Assembly (NCBI GenBank): GCA_003417655.1
Contig: QVMW01000002.1
Location: forward strand, 124,001-188,000
Direction of reading: 5' to 3'
Origin: Rhodobacteraceae bacterium 63075
Lineage (GTDB): Bacteria > Pseudomonadota > Alphaproteobacteria > Rhodobacterales > Rhodobacteraceae
DNA: 64,000 bases
In this document: piece by piece, positions 43,963 through 52,966 of the stretch
Numbering within the stretch: the first letter of the stretch is position 1
Layout: each line of letters starts with the position of its first letter
The notes under the pieces: model-generated
Told to the model about the DNA's origin: nothing
Databases searched by the model: none
The model's input: only the letters and a program-made list of their open reading frames with translations
Position numbers and translations under genes: made by a program

Positions 43963-44915
43963 GCCACTGCCCGGAAACTGATATTGTTGCCGGCCCTGCT
44001 CGCCGCTTGCCCCGCGCGCCGTGCGCGGCTGACAAGGGTTGTGGGTCCGTTCTTGCCGAACAGGCCCGTGCGCACCGGCTCACCGATACTGATCTCGGGC
44101 AGGGTCATGTCGACCGCCGTAAAGCGCGGACGCAGGGTCTCGAGCTGATGCTCAAGGTTGCTTCTGATGCTTTGAAGGTCGACATTCGACTCGTCGATGA
44201 GAAGGGCGACGATATCGCCGCTACCGGGGCAGACCAGCATATGGGGAAAGGCCGACAGGGATTGCGAGACCGCCTGGGCTATGTCCCCTATGAGGGTTGC
44301 ATAATAGGTCGGCTCCAGCATCTCGAAATAGGTCTCGGCACCAACCATATGAAATCCGATTGCTGAGCTTTGACGCAGACGAATGCTCCCCTGTTTCAGC
44401 AGGAAATTCTCCATCGACAACATGCTGACAGCGCCATCGACTTCATCGAGAAGGATCTCACCATCGAAATCGGCCGAGGGATAGAGGATCGCCTCCTGCT
44501 TGAGCAGATGCTCATGCATCAGCTGTGCATGCGCGCGTTCATCCAGGATCTTCCTGGCCATCTCGAGTCGGATTTTCAACTCCACCATGTCGAGCGGCTT
44601 GGTGATGTAGTCATTGGCCCCTGAGATGAATGCCGAGTCAATCGAGCTTTTGTCGGTAAGCGCCGAGAGCATGATGATCGGCGTTGCCTGGTGATGCGGG
44701 ATCGCGCGCAGGTGACGGACGAGTTCGATCCCGTCCATTGGCTTCATCTGGATATCGACGATGAAACATTCGACAGCGTTGCCTTCTGCCGCAGCGATCT
44801 TCAGCGCTTCCGGCCCGGAGAGCACGGTCTTGACCTGTGTGTGCCCAAGCTGTTTGAGCCGCGTTTTCAGCAGGTCGCAAAAGATTTGCTCGTCATCCAC
44901 CGCAAGGATACGCAT
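43959..44915 (-). CDS. Response regulator with degenerate GGDEF-like C-terminal domain
   Basis: The receiver domain covers residues 1-120 (acidic pair DDE at 7-9, acceptor Asp54 in FIVDIQMKP, lysine in ITKPLD). The next 190 residues resemble a diguanylate cyclase fold by pattern: CPGSGDIVALLID aligns with the GGDEF strand and SIGEPVRTGLFGKNG…RARRAGQAASRAGNNIS with the C-terminal end. The active GGDEF/GGEEF motif is absent, so no c-di-GMP synthesis is expected; the domain may bind a partner or nucleotide. This is an inference. Confidence 0.8.
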   Translation of the reverse strand: MRILAVDDEQIFCDLLKTRLKQLGHTQVKTVLSGPEALKIAAAEGNAVECFIVDIQMKPMDGIELVRHLRAIPHHQATPIIMLSALTDKSSIDSAFISGANDYITKPLDMVELKIRLEMARKILDERAHAQLMHEHLLKQEAILYPSADFDGEILLDEVDGAVSMLSMENFLLKQGSIRLRQSSAIGFHMVGAETYFEMLEPTYYATLIGDIAQAVSQSLSAFPHMLVCPGSGDIVALLIDESNVDLQSIRSNLEHQLETLRPRFTAVDMTLPEISIGEPVRTGLFGKNGPTTLVSRARRAGQAASRAGNNISFRAVA

Positions 44916-45208
44916 TGTTTCTCTTTCCTCGGTAATTTTTTTGTTCTCCCTACGATTGTTCCCAATCGAATTAGGCGAAAATAGGGCGGATACCTATAGA
45001 ATGGTGTCTTTCTCATGAATTTCGCCCTTGGGTAGAACAAATTCGCAACTCTCGGCGGTATTCAGCTTATTCTTGCAATGCAGAAGCACCGGGCCTAGGT
45101 AGCCGTAGCCTTTCGACTAAACGAAATGCGGGGCCGGGAAATGAGCCAGTGTCTAAGATCGCTCGCCGGGAAGCAGGTCGCCCGATGGTTGCTGGAAGGG
45201 AGGTCTGC
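44916..45208. other. Intergenic region between the regulator and the efflux genes
   Basis: About 290 bases separate the divergent regulator and efflux genes. It should hold both promoters. A short hairpin CGATTG-TTCC-CAATCG lies at 44953-44968, about 40 bases from the regulator start. No further structure or open frame is seen until the small upstream ORF at 45209. Confidence 0.5.
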
Positions 45209-45259
45209 ATGAGACAATTCAGGCTAGGGTGGAGCAGGTCACATCGGGGGCAAGAATGA
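45209..45259 (+). CDS. 16-codon upstream ORF coupled to the efflux adaptor gene
   Basis: An ATG at 45209 preceded by a strong ribosome site (GGAAGGGAGG at 45194-45203) opens MRQFRLGWSRSHRGQE and stops with a TGA whose bases overlap the adaptor ATG (AATGA at 45255-45259). This fits a leader peptide or translational coupling. Short ORFs can be chance; the precise overlap and ribosome site argue against that. Confidence 0.55.
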   Translation: MRQFRLGWSRSHRGQE

Positions 45260-46389
45260 CTGAAGAACGCGAACAACTGTCCTTTCGGGACGACGCGGGT
45301 GCATCGCGCTCGACATGGCTCGCCGCGGCCCTGGTGATCGCGATCATCGGCTGGATGGGCAGCGGGTATATTCTGCCGTCAGAGGACACGGATACGCCGC
45401 AGGAGGCCAAAACCGAGGTCGAGCCCGTTTCGGTCTCCGTGAAGCAATCCTCGCCGGAGCCCGTGACCCTCTATTTTCAGGCCGAAGGTCAGGCAAAGCC
45501 GGACCGCGACACCTCCATTCGCTCGGAAGCGTCAGGCGAGGTGTCCGAGGTTCTCATCGACAAGGGTCAGGACGTGGCCTCTGATGCGGTGCTCGCGCGC
45601 CTTTCGGCGACCCGTGCCAAGGCCGATCTGGCCCGCGCGCGCGAAGAGCTTTCCCGTGCACAACGCGAGTTCGACAACGCCTCCGAATTGCTCGATCGGG
45701 GCGTCGCCACGACCGACCGTGTCAGCCAGGCGCGCGCCACGCTCGCCGCGGCGCAAGCCGCCGTCACCGGGGCGGAAGAGACGTTGGAGGGGCTGGAAAT
45801 AACAGCTCCCTTCGCGGGACGGATCGAGACACTGTCGCTCGACCCCGGAGAGTTCGTTCAGGCGGGGGCCGCAGTCGGGCGTATCGTCGACAACCGCCCC
45901 CTGACGGTCGAGATCCAGGTGCCGCAACAAGCCCTGGGCCGGATAAAGAGCGGCCAAAGCGCGACGGTGAGTTTCATCACCGGCGAACAGCGTGAGGGAA
46001 CTGTGAGCTTCGTTGGAACCGCCGCCAGCGCCGAAACCCGAACCTTCCTGACGGAAATCACCGTGCCCAATGAAGATGGGGCCATACCCGCTGGTATTTC
46101 GGCAGAAATCCGCATCCCCACGGGCACCGCACAGGCCCATTTCGTCCAGCCCTCGACGGTCTCGCTGAGCCCCGAGGGCCGCCTTGGCGTCAAAACGGTG
46201 GATGACACTGACACGGTCGTTTTCCACCCCGTGCAGATCGTCCGCGCGGAGATTGACGGGATCTGGGTGACCGGGCTTCCGGAAGCCGCGCGGATCATCA
46301 CCATCGGGCAAGGCTTCGTGAATGCGGGAGAAGCGGTCAAGCCTTCGCCCGCCCCTGGCGCGTCGGGCGCATCGGCGCAGGGAGACTGA
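45256..46389 (+). CDS. RND efflux periplasmic adaptor (membrane fusion protein)
   Basis: A 377-residue adaptor with an N-terminal membrane anchor (about residues 20-38), a lipoyl-like half (EASGEVSEVLIDKGQDVASDA) split by a coiled-coil hairpin (AREELSRAQREFDNASELLDRGV), and the beta-barrel part (VPQQALGRIKSGQSATVSF). It links the RND pump to an outer-membrane channel, which is not encoded here. Starts 4 bases ahead of the uORF end. Confidence 0.9.
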   Translation: MTEEREQLSFRDDAGASRSTWLAAALVIAIIGWMGSGYILPSEDTDTPQEAKTEVEPVSVSVKQSSPEPVTLYFQAEGQAKPDRDTSIRSEASGEVSEVLIDKGQDVASDAVLARLSATRAKADLARAREELSRAQREFDNASELLDRGVATTDRVSQARATLAAAQAAVTGAEETLEGLEITAPFAGRIETLSLDPGEFVQAGAAVGRIVDNRPLTVEIQVPQQALGRIKSGQSATVSFITGEQREGTVSFVGTAASAETRTFLTEITVPNEDGAIPAGISAEIRIPTGTAQAHFVQPSTVSLSPEGRLGVKTVDDTDTVVFHPVQIVRAEIDGIWVTGLPEAARIITIGQGFVNAGEAVKPSPAPGASGASAQGD

Positions 46390-46392
46390 GCC

Positions 46393-49300
46393 ATGCACAC
46401 CCTCATCGACGCCGCCTTCTCGCGCAGCCGGGTCGTTCTCATGGCTTTGCTGGTCATCCTCGGCGTCGGCGGCATTTCCTATGTCGCGATACCGAAAGAG
46501 GCGAGCCCCGAGGTTCCCCTGCCGCTGGTCTATGTCTCGACGGGGCTTGAAGGCATCAGCCCGTCCGATTCCGAAAGGCTTCTCATCGAGCCGATGGAAG
46601 CCGAGTTTTCCGCCATCGAAGGACTCGAGAAGATCGAAGGCCACGCCCGGGAGGGCTTCGCCAGCATTCAGCTCGAATTCGCACCCGGCGGCGATATCGA
46701 TGAAGCACTGGACAAGGTGCGCGAAGCAGCCGACCGCGTCGAAGGCGACCTGCCAGAAGACGCCTATGACCTGACAATCACCGAGATCAACACGGCGCTT
46801 TTCCCGATCATCACCGTGATCGTCTCCGGCCCCGTGCCCGAGCGCAAGCTCAATGAGTTGGCCGAGTCGGCGCAGGACGAGGTCGAGGGCCTGCCAGGCG
46901 TTCTCGAGGTCGATATCGGCGGGTCGCGCGACGAGTTCCTGGAAGTGCTCATCGATCCGACCGTCTTCCAGACATACAACCTGAGTTTCGACGAGCTCAT
47001 CGGCCAGCTTCAGCGCAACAACCGCCTGATCGCGGCTGGCGCGATCGAAACGGGTGGCGGGCGGATCGTGCTCAAGGTGCCCGGCCTGATCGAGGACCTC
47101 GAGGACGTGATGGAAATTCCCGTCAAAGTGCGGGGCAATACCGTCGTCACGTTCGGGGATGTCGCAACAGTGCGGCGCACCTTCGAGGATCCGACAGGCT
47201 TCGCCCGGATCGACGGCCAGCCCGCGCTGGCGCTCGAAGTGAAGAAACGCTCGGGCGCGAATATCATAGACACGGTCGCGGCAACCAAGTCTGCTCTGGA
47301 AGGTCTCCGCTCGGACTGGCCGGGCAGTATCAACGTCACCTATCTCCAGGACCAGTCCGAAACCGTCGAAACGCTGCTCTCGGACCTTGAAGCCAATGTC
47401 ATCGCGGCCGTGATCCTCGTAATGATCGTGATCGTCTTCGCGCTCGGGTTTCGCTCCGCAATCCTTGTCGGCCTCGCAATTCCGGGCGCATTTCTGGCCG
47501 GCGTGACAGCGCTCTGGGCAATGGGCTACACGATGAATATCGTCGTCCTCTTCTCGCTCATCCTCGTGGTCGGCATGCTCGTGGACGGGGCGATCGTGAC
47601 GGTCGAACTGGCCGACAGGCGGCTGGAGGAGGGGGACGCTCCCAAGACAGCCTATGCCCGGGCAGCCAAACGTATGGCATGGCCGATCATCGCCTCTACC
47701 GTCACCACGCTCAGTGTGTTCTTTCCGCTCCTGTTCTGGTCGGGGATGGTCGGCGAATTCATGAAGTTCCTGCCTATTACGGTGATCCTGACGCTGTTTG
47801 CCTCGCTTTTCATGGCGCTGATCTTCATTCCGGTGCTCGGCGGCCTGATCGGCAAGAGGCAACCGCAGAATGCCGCGGCAAAAGCCGCGATGCACGAAGC
47901 AGAACATGGGGATCCGCGCCGCATCGGCGGCCTGACGGGCCGCTATGTCCGCCTCTTGGAATGGGCGATTCTGCGCCCCGGGGCCACAGCGCTGCTGGCG
48001 CTCGCATTGCTGCTGGGTGGCTTCGGCCTCTACGGCCAGTTCGGCAAGGGTCTGACCTTCTTTCCTTCGGTCGAGCCGGAATTCATGCAGGTTCAGATCC
48101 GCGCGCGCGACAACCTTTCAATCTATGAACGCGACGCGCTCGTGCGCCGTGTCGAGGAACGACTAATTGGCCATGGCGAGATCGACACCGTCTATGCCCG
48201 TTCGACCATGAACGCCGGACAGGGCGACGAGGAAACGATCGGCACCCTGCAACTCGAACTTGCCGATTGGGATACGCGCCGCCCTGCTGAGCAAATCGGT
48301 GCCGAGATCCGGCAGGACGTGGCCGACATCGCCGGTATCGACGTGCAGGTTCAGACCCAAAGCGGCGGGCCGACCAGCGGCAAGCCCGTCAACCTCAAGA
48401 TCGCGGCACGCAAGCCGGCGGTTCAGTCCAGGGCCGTCGAAGAGGTTCTGGACATCATGGACGGCATCGGCGGTTTCACCGATGTGACCGACACGCGCCC
48501 GCTGCCAGGCGTTGAGGTATCGATCCTCGTGGATCGCTCCGAAGCCGCGCGTTTCGGCGCCGATGTCAGCCTTCTGGGCCAGGCCATCCAGCTGCTCACC
48601 CAAGGCATTGCCGTCGCCGATTACCGCCCCGGCGATGCCGATGGGGAACTGGACATCCGGGTGCGCTTCCCTGCCGAGGAACGCTCGCTCGCCGAGCTCG
48701 GCAGCCTGCGAGTTCCGACGTCGGCCGGCCTGGTTCCCATTTCGAACTTCGTCAGCTTCGCGCCGGTCGAGCGCACCGGGACGATCACCCGTGTCGACGA
48801 GCAGCGCGTCGTGACGATCGAGGCAAATGTCGCGCCGGGCCTGCTGGTCAACGACCAGATCACGGCCCTGCAAGATACGCTCGGCGAGAGCACGCTTCCC
48901 GAGGGCGTCAGCTACAGCTTCGCGGGCGAAGCCGAAGACCAGGCCGAGGCGATGGCCTTTCTCATCCGGGCCTTCTTAGCGGCGATCCTGCTGATGCTCT
49001 TCGTCCTGGTCCTCCAGTTCAACAATTTCTACCAGGCCTTCGTCGTGATGAGCGCGATCATCTTTTCCGCCGGTGGCGTTCTGCTGGGGCTGATCGTCAC
49101 GGGCCGCCCCTTCGGCGTGGTGATGGGCGGGATCGGGATCATCGCGCTGGCCGGTATCGTCGTGAACAACAACATTGTCCTGATCGACACCTATAACGAC
49201 CTCAAGCGCCGTGGGCTTTCCCCGCGCGAGGCCGCGCTGAGAACCGGCGCGCAGCGCCTGCGGCCCGTGGTGCTGACCTCGATCACAACAGCCCTTGGCC

Positions 49301-49524
49301 TCATGCCGATGGTCCTCGGGGCGAACCTTGATTTCTTCACGCGCGAGATCACCTTCGGCGCCCCCTCGACGCAATACTGGACCGAGCTCTCAACCGCGAT
49401 CGTCGGGGGGCTGAGCGTTGCAACCTTGCTCACGCTGGTCTTTACACCGGCGATGCTCATGCTCGGGGAAAATATGAAAAGCCGCTTCAAGCGGCCCGCT
49501 GCAAACAAGGCAAAGCCGGCCTGA
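46393..49524 (+). CDS. RND efflux pump, inner-membrane transporter
   Basis: A 1043-residue pump with twelve membrane helices and two large periplasmic loops. The TM4 motif reads GMLVDGAIVTVE; AcrB has two aspartates (VDDAIV) while this protein has Asp-Gly, as in several proton-driven subfamilies. The block ASPEVPLPLVYV and the second half (GIGIIALAGIVVNNNIVLID) are typical of the HAE-1 group. Substrates unknown, probably drugs or toxic organics. 3 bases after the adaptor. Confidence 0.93.
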   Translation: MHTLIDAAFSRSRVVLMALLVILGVGGISYVAIPKEASPEVPLPLVYVSTGLEGISPSDSERLLIEPMEAEFSAIEGLEKIEGHAREGFASIQLEFAPGGDIDEALDKVREAADRVEGDLPEDAYDLTITEINTALFPIITVIVSGPVPERKLNELAESAQDEVEGLPGVLEVDIGGSRDEFLEVLIDPTVFQTYNLSFDELIGQLQRNNRLIAAGAIETGGGRIVLKVPGLIEDLEDVMEIPVKVRGNTVVTFGDVATVRRTFEDPTGFARIDGQPALALEVKKRSGANIIDTVAATKSALEGLRSDWPGSINVTYLQDQSETVETLLSDLEANVIAAVILVMIVIVFALGFRSAILVGLAIPGAFLAGVTALWAMGYTMNIVVLFSLILVVGMLVDGAIVTVELADRRLEEGDAPKTAYARAAKRMAWPIIASTVTTLSVFFPLLFWSGMVGEFMKFLPITVILTLFASLFMALIFIPVLGGLIGKRQPQNAAAKAAMHEAEHGDPRRIGGLTGRYVRLLEWAILRPGATALLALALLLGGFGLYGQFGKGLTFFPSVEPEFMQVQIRARDNLSIYERDALVRRVEERLIGHGEIDTVYARSTMNAGQGDEETIGTLQLELADWDTRRPAEQIGAEIRQDVADIAGIDVQVQTQSGGPTSGKPVNLKIAARKPAVQSRAVEEVLDIMDGIGGFTDVTDTRPLPGVEVSILVDRSEAARFGADVSLLGQAIQLLTQGIAVADYRPGDADGELDIRVRFPAEERSLAELGSLRVPTSAGLVPISNFVSFAPVERTGTITRVDEQRVVTIEANVAPGLLVNDQITALQDTLGESTLPEGVSYSFAGEAEDQAEAMAFLIRAFLAAILLMLFVLVLQFNNFYQAFVVMSAIIFSAGGVLLGLIVTGRPFGVVMGGIGIIALAGIVVNNNIVLIDTYNDLKRRGLSPREAALRTGAQRLRPVVLTSITTALGLMPMVLGANLDFFTREITFGAPSTQYWTELSTAIVGGLSVATLLTLVFTPAMLMLGENMKSRFKRPAANKAKPA

Positions 49525-49556
49525 AAACCGATGGCGGCCGCAGGGCTGGCTGAGCT

Positions 49557-52070
49557 TCAACGCGTCTTTGCCAGTTCCCGCAACAGATCGCCCCCGGCGA
49601 GACCACGTTTCTCGGCGCTGCTCTTCACCGCGCTTCGCACCGCGCTGCTGCGCTTGAGCAGTCGGCGGAAACGCACCTCATCGAGTACCAGGAATGTCGA
49701 TGGCGCGATCGCGCGCACCTCGGTGCGCCGCGGCCTTTGCATGAGGATCCCGATCTGCCCGAACATCTCGCCGCGCCCGAGACGCCATGTCTGCCCGGCA
49801 CTCTCCAGTTCCACGGCGCCGGAGGCTATGAAAAACACGCTCTTCGCAACGCTCTCCTTGCTCACCAGGACATCCCCCGCATTGGCATGACGTGTTTTCA
49901 ATGCACGGGCCAGCCGCTTGAGAGAAACATCATCGACCTCGGCAAACAACGGAAACTGCCGGACAAGCTCGGTGCGCCGAAGGGCAATGTCGAGATGCGG
50001 ACGCTTTTCCGTCGCCGCGCGCCGCCTGTCGAGGTCCTGCATCAGCGCCATATAGACCTCGGCCCCGATCAGCCCGTCTTCCCGCATGGTATTGTATTCC
50101 CTTTCCTCCAGCCGCAACGCGGTCCTGCGGATGAAGCGGCGCTCCAGCTTTCCGGCATAGCCCGGATACTGAAGCTGCAACCCCTGCAATGCGGTTTCCA
50201 CAGCGTCGATCCTCCGCGATAGCAATTCGCGCAGAAGTTCGGCGACGCGCCGCCCATGTATCCGGCGGATACGTCCGTCGATGAAGCGCCCCAAATCGCG
50301 CAGGATGAGCCGTTGAGACAGCAAGTGCTCGAAGCGGTCCGCCGTCATGCGCGCGAGCGGAAAGGACAAGCGAAGCCGATTGTGCAGGAACACGGCCGCC
50401 CGGAACCTCGGACCGAAGGCGACGCTGCGCCGGGCCGCGCGCTGATACCCGCTGCGCCCGCCCGTGCGCGCGCCCTCGATCAGGCGGTCGGCATCAGAGA
50501 GAACCTGCTCCGCCATCCGCGCGGAAATCGTCCGCTCCCGCACCCGCAAAAGGATTTCATCGCGCTCCTGACCCGCCAGGGCGATCAGGCCCAGCGTGAT
50601 CCGGTCGCGGTCATGAATATCGGGGTTGTCCTCCGTCGCCTTCACCGCGTCCTGCAAACGGTTTCCGAAGCGCTTCGCTTCGGAGCGGACGATGTCGTGG
50701 TCGAGGTCATAGTTCTCGGTGCTGCGCGCCACGTCCTCGCGCACCGTTTGCAACGCGACGGCGACAACCTGCCGGGAGAGGGCCTTGTCGATTGGTGAAA
50801 GCTGGTCGAGCCCCAGCTTTCTGATGACCCAGCGCAGGGTTGTGCCCTGAACGATCAGCGTGAACAGGGTGAAACCCGTCGCGAGAATGCCGACCACGCG
50901 CTGAATCCCGTCGGGCACGCGAAAGCTTTCCGTCACCGCAAGCGCAAGCGCGAGCGTGACGGCCCCGCGCAGACCACCCCAGAGGATGGCCAGCCGATAG
51001 GGCCGCTCGACCGTCGGAGACAGTCCGAGAAAAGTCAGAACCGGCATCAGCCCGAACAGGATCAGGGCCCGCGCGGCGACGGCGGCGAGTATGACGACAC
51101 CGACAAGCACGAAATCCTCGACGCGAACCTGTTCGAGCATCCGCGGGATGAGCAACGCGGCAAGCACGAAGATCAGCGCCCCCGCCCAATGCGCCAGAAC
51201 GCCCCAAAGCTCTCGCAGGTTGGCCCATGTCTGCGGCTGCAACCGTCCCGGGCCGGTCAGGTTGAGCGTGAGCCCTGCCGCGACGACGGCAATCACGCCC
51301 GATGCGCCAACACTCTGCTCCGCACCGATATAGGCCAGATACGGCAAGGCCACAGAAATCGTGATCTGCGCCAGTTCATGGCGGTTGAAGAGCGCCATGA
51401 GCCATACCGCGATCCGCGCCGCCAGCCATCCTGTCAGCGCGCCCCCCGCGATCAGAAGCGGAAAGCGGGCCAGTGCATCGCTCAGCTTCGGGTCCGGCAC
51501 GCCCAGCATGACGAAGCCCATGAACAGGCCGAAGAGGGCAATGGCGGCCGCATCGTTGAGCAGACTTTCGCCTTCGATGATCCGGGCCAGCCGGCGCGGC
51601 GCCGAGATCGAACGAAAGATCGAGACGACGGCGGAAGGATCGGTCGTCGAGACGATCGCGCCGATCAGAAGGCAGGCTGCCAGAGGCAGCCCGCTCGTCC
51701 AGGCCAGGGCATAGCCGACACTGAGCGTGGCCACGACCACGGCAACGACAGCAAGTACGAAGATCGGGACCCAATCATCCAGCATCCGCCTGAGGTTCAT
51801 TCCCAGCGTTGCCTGGAAGAGCAGCGTCGGCAGGAAAACGTAGAGAAAGACGTTCGAGCGGATCGGAAGGGCCAGAATCGCCTCGGCCATCGGGTTCAGG
51901 GCATCCGTGATATCCGTTCTGAGAAAGAAGACCGCGCCCACGCCGATCAACATCCCGAGCGCCGCCAGAATCACGCTGTAGGGAACCCGCAAGCGCGCGG
52001 CAAGAGGTTCGGCGATGCCGACGACCAGAAAGAGCGAGGCAATCACCGTGGTGGCGAGGACGATATCCAT
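49557..52070 (-). CDS. Large Na+/H+ antiporter with cyclic-nucleotide-binding-like tail (SOS1-like)
   Basis: The 837-residue protein begins with a CPA1 antiporter (residues 1-415: STTDPSAVVSIFRS, EGESLLNDAAAIALFG, WGGLRGAVTLALAL). A long cytoplasmic helical tail follows, and a CNB-like domain covers about 700-810, with FGQIGILMQRPRRTEVRA where most cyclic-nucleotide sites have FGE…R; the Glu is changed to Gln. The architecture parallels plant SOS1. It is convergent with the RND gene, 32 bases apart. Confidence 0.9.
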   Translation of the reverse strand: MDIVLATTVIASLFLVVGIAEPLAARLRVPYSVILAALGMLIGVGAVFFLRTDITDALNPMAEAILALPIRSNVFLYVFLPTLLFQATLGMNLRRMLDDWVPIFVLAVVAVVVATLSVGYALAWTSGLPLAACLLIGAIVSTTDPSAVVSIFRSISAPRRLARIIEGESLLNDAAAIALFGLFMGFVMLGVPDPKLSDALARFPLLIAGGALTGWLAARIAVWLMALFNRHELAQITISVALPYLAYIGAEQSVGASGVIAVVAAGLTLNLTGPGRLQPQTWANLRELWGVLAHWAGALIFVLAALLIPRMLEQVRVEDFVLVGVVILAAVAARALILFGLMPVLTFLGLSPTVERPYRLAILWGGLRGAVTLALALAVTESFRVPDGIQRVVGILATGFTLFTLIVQGTTLRWVIRKLGLDQLSPIDKALSRQVVAVALQTVREDVARSTENYDLDHDIVRSEAKRFGNRLQDAVKATEDNPDIHDRDRITLGLIALAGQERDEILLRVRERTISARMAEQVLSDADRLIEGARTGGRSGYQRAARRSVAFGPRFRAAVFLHNRLRLSFPLARMTADRFEHLLSQRLILRDLGRFIDGRIRRIHGRRVAELLRELLSRRIDAVETALQGLQLQYPGYAGKLERRFIRRTALRLEEREYNTMREDGLIGAEVYMALMQDLDRRRAATEKRPHLDIALRRTELVRQFPLFAEVDDVSLKRLARALKTRHANAGDVLVSKESVAKSVFFIASGAVELESAGQTWRLGRGEMFGQIGILMQRPRRTEVRAIAPSTFLVLDEVRFRRLLKRSSAVRSAVKSSAEKRGLAGGDLLRELAKTR

Positions 52071-52454
52071 GCCTTTGAAATATCCGCAAATCCCGGAGAG
52101 TGAAACGGAAAGGAGATAAAGTTAGGCGGTCCGATCACCGGCGCAAGACTTGAAGGGGCTCAAGTCGCTTCCGAAAATGCCGGCCAAGCGAGCGATTTGA
52201 CTTGCCCGCGGAATGCACTCCCGGATAGCGGCACTCCCCATTACCGGGTCCTCGAAAAGCTGGTTGAGCCGGAAAATGCCGACGCAGAGGCCGTACGGGT
52301 GACATATCCTTCGGGGCGTTTTAACTTTCCCGCACCAAGCGGATACAGGCCTTATTGCTCGGACCATTCTTAACGTATTGGCGACAAAAAAAGAACACAA
52401 TGTGCCCATACAAAATTGCCCCGAGCAATTCCGCGAACTTGAGGAGAGCATATC
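52071..52454. other. Intergenic region before the expansin-like gene
   Basis: A 384-base gap between divergent genes. A 9-base inverted repeat ATTGCTCGG (52354-52362) and CCGAGCAAT (52421-52429) lies close to the start of the secreted protein, 58 bases apart, with AAAAAAAGAACACAAT between. A GAGGAGAGC ribosome site precedes the ATG at 52455. No RNA gene was seen. Confidence 0.5.
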
Positions 52455-52922
52455 ATGATACCGAGAACGGTATTTGCAACATTGATTCCCCTACTCATGC
52501 TTCTTGCTCCTGCGGCGTCGGCCGCAGCATCCTGTAAGGGAGAATGGCGAGCTGCAGCGCTGACCAACTACGAAAGCTACCCGGATCCAGGCAGCGTGGA
52601 ATGCATCAAGTACAATGGCTGCAAGTGGGCCGGTCAGTTCTATGGTGTCCGGGGCAAGAAACCCGAAAACTGGGTGGCACGGAAAAACATTGCCGCAGTT
52701 CATCAGAAACATTGGCGCCAATACGGCGGAAAGTCATTGCGGCTGCGTCAGGGGAGCCGCGAGATCGTAGTTGAAGTGCTCGATCTGTGTTCCGACTCGG
52801 ACTGCAACGGGTGCTGCACCAACAACCTGGGCGGTGACGGTTATCTCATCGACATCGAGAAACACACGATGAACAGGTTCGGATCCGGTTCGGGCGTGGT
52901 CGAATTCCAGGTATGCGGCTGA
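52455..52922 (+). CDS. Secreted cysteine-rich protein with expansin/barwin-like (double-psi beta-barrel) fold
   Basis: The 155-residue precursor has a signal peptide ending near Ala24. The mature part has eight cysteines. VVEVLDLCSDSDCNGC followed by GGDGYLIDIEKHTMNRFG resembles the catalytic barrel of expansins, EG45 and endoglucanase V (V-x-V-x-D-L-C … L-D-L-S-x-x-A-F), so it may bind or loosen cell-wall polysaccharide. The key aspartate of DLC is present. Likely a surface or extracellular protein; no activity is proven. Confidence 0.7.
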   Translation: MIPRTVFATLIPLLMLLAPAASAAASCKGEWRAAALTNYESYPDPGSVECIKYNGCKWAGQFYGVRGKKPENWVARKNIAAVHQKHWRQYGGKSLRLRQGSREIVVEVLDLCSDSDCNGCCTNNLGGDGYLIDIEKHTMNRFGSGSGVVEFQVCG

Positions 52923-52966
52923 CAGCTGGCTGAAAGCTATCGTTCAGACTGCGGCTCCACCTGCGA

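Noticed and set aside
45532..47907. 791-codon minus-strand frame
   Set aside because: Antisense to the adaptor and RND genes; no domain recognised.
46393..49524. RND pump inactive because TM4 reads VDG
   Set aside because: The VDG form occurs in working RND subfamilies, and the rest of the protein is intact.
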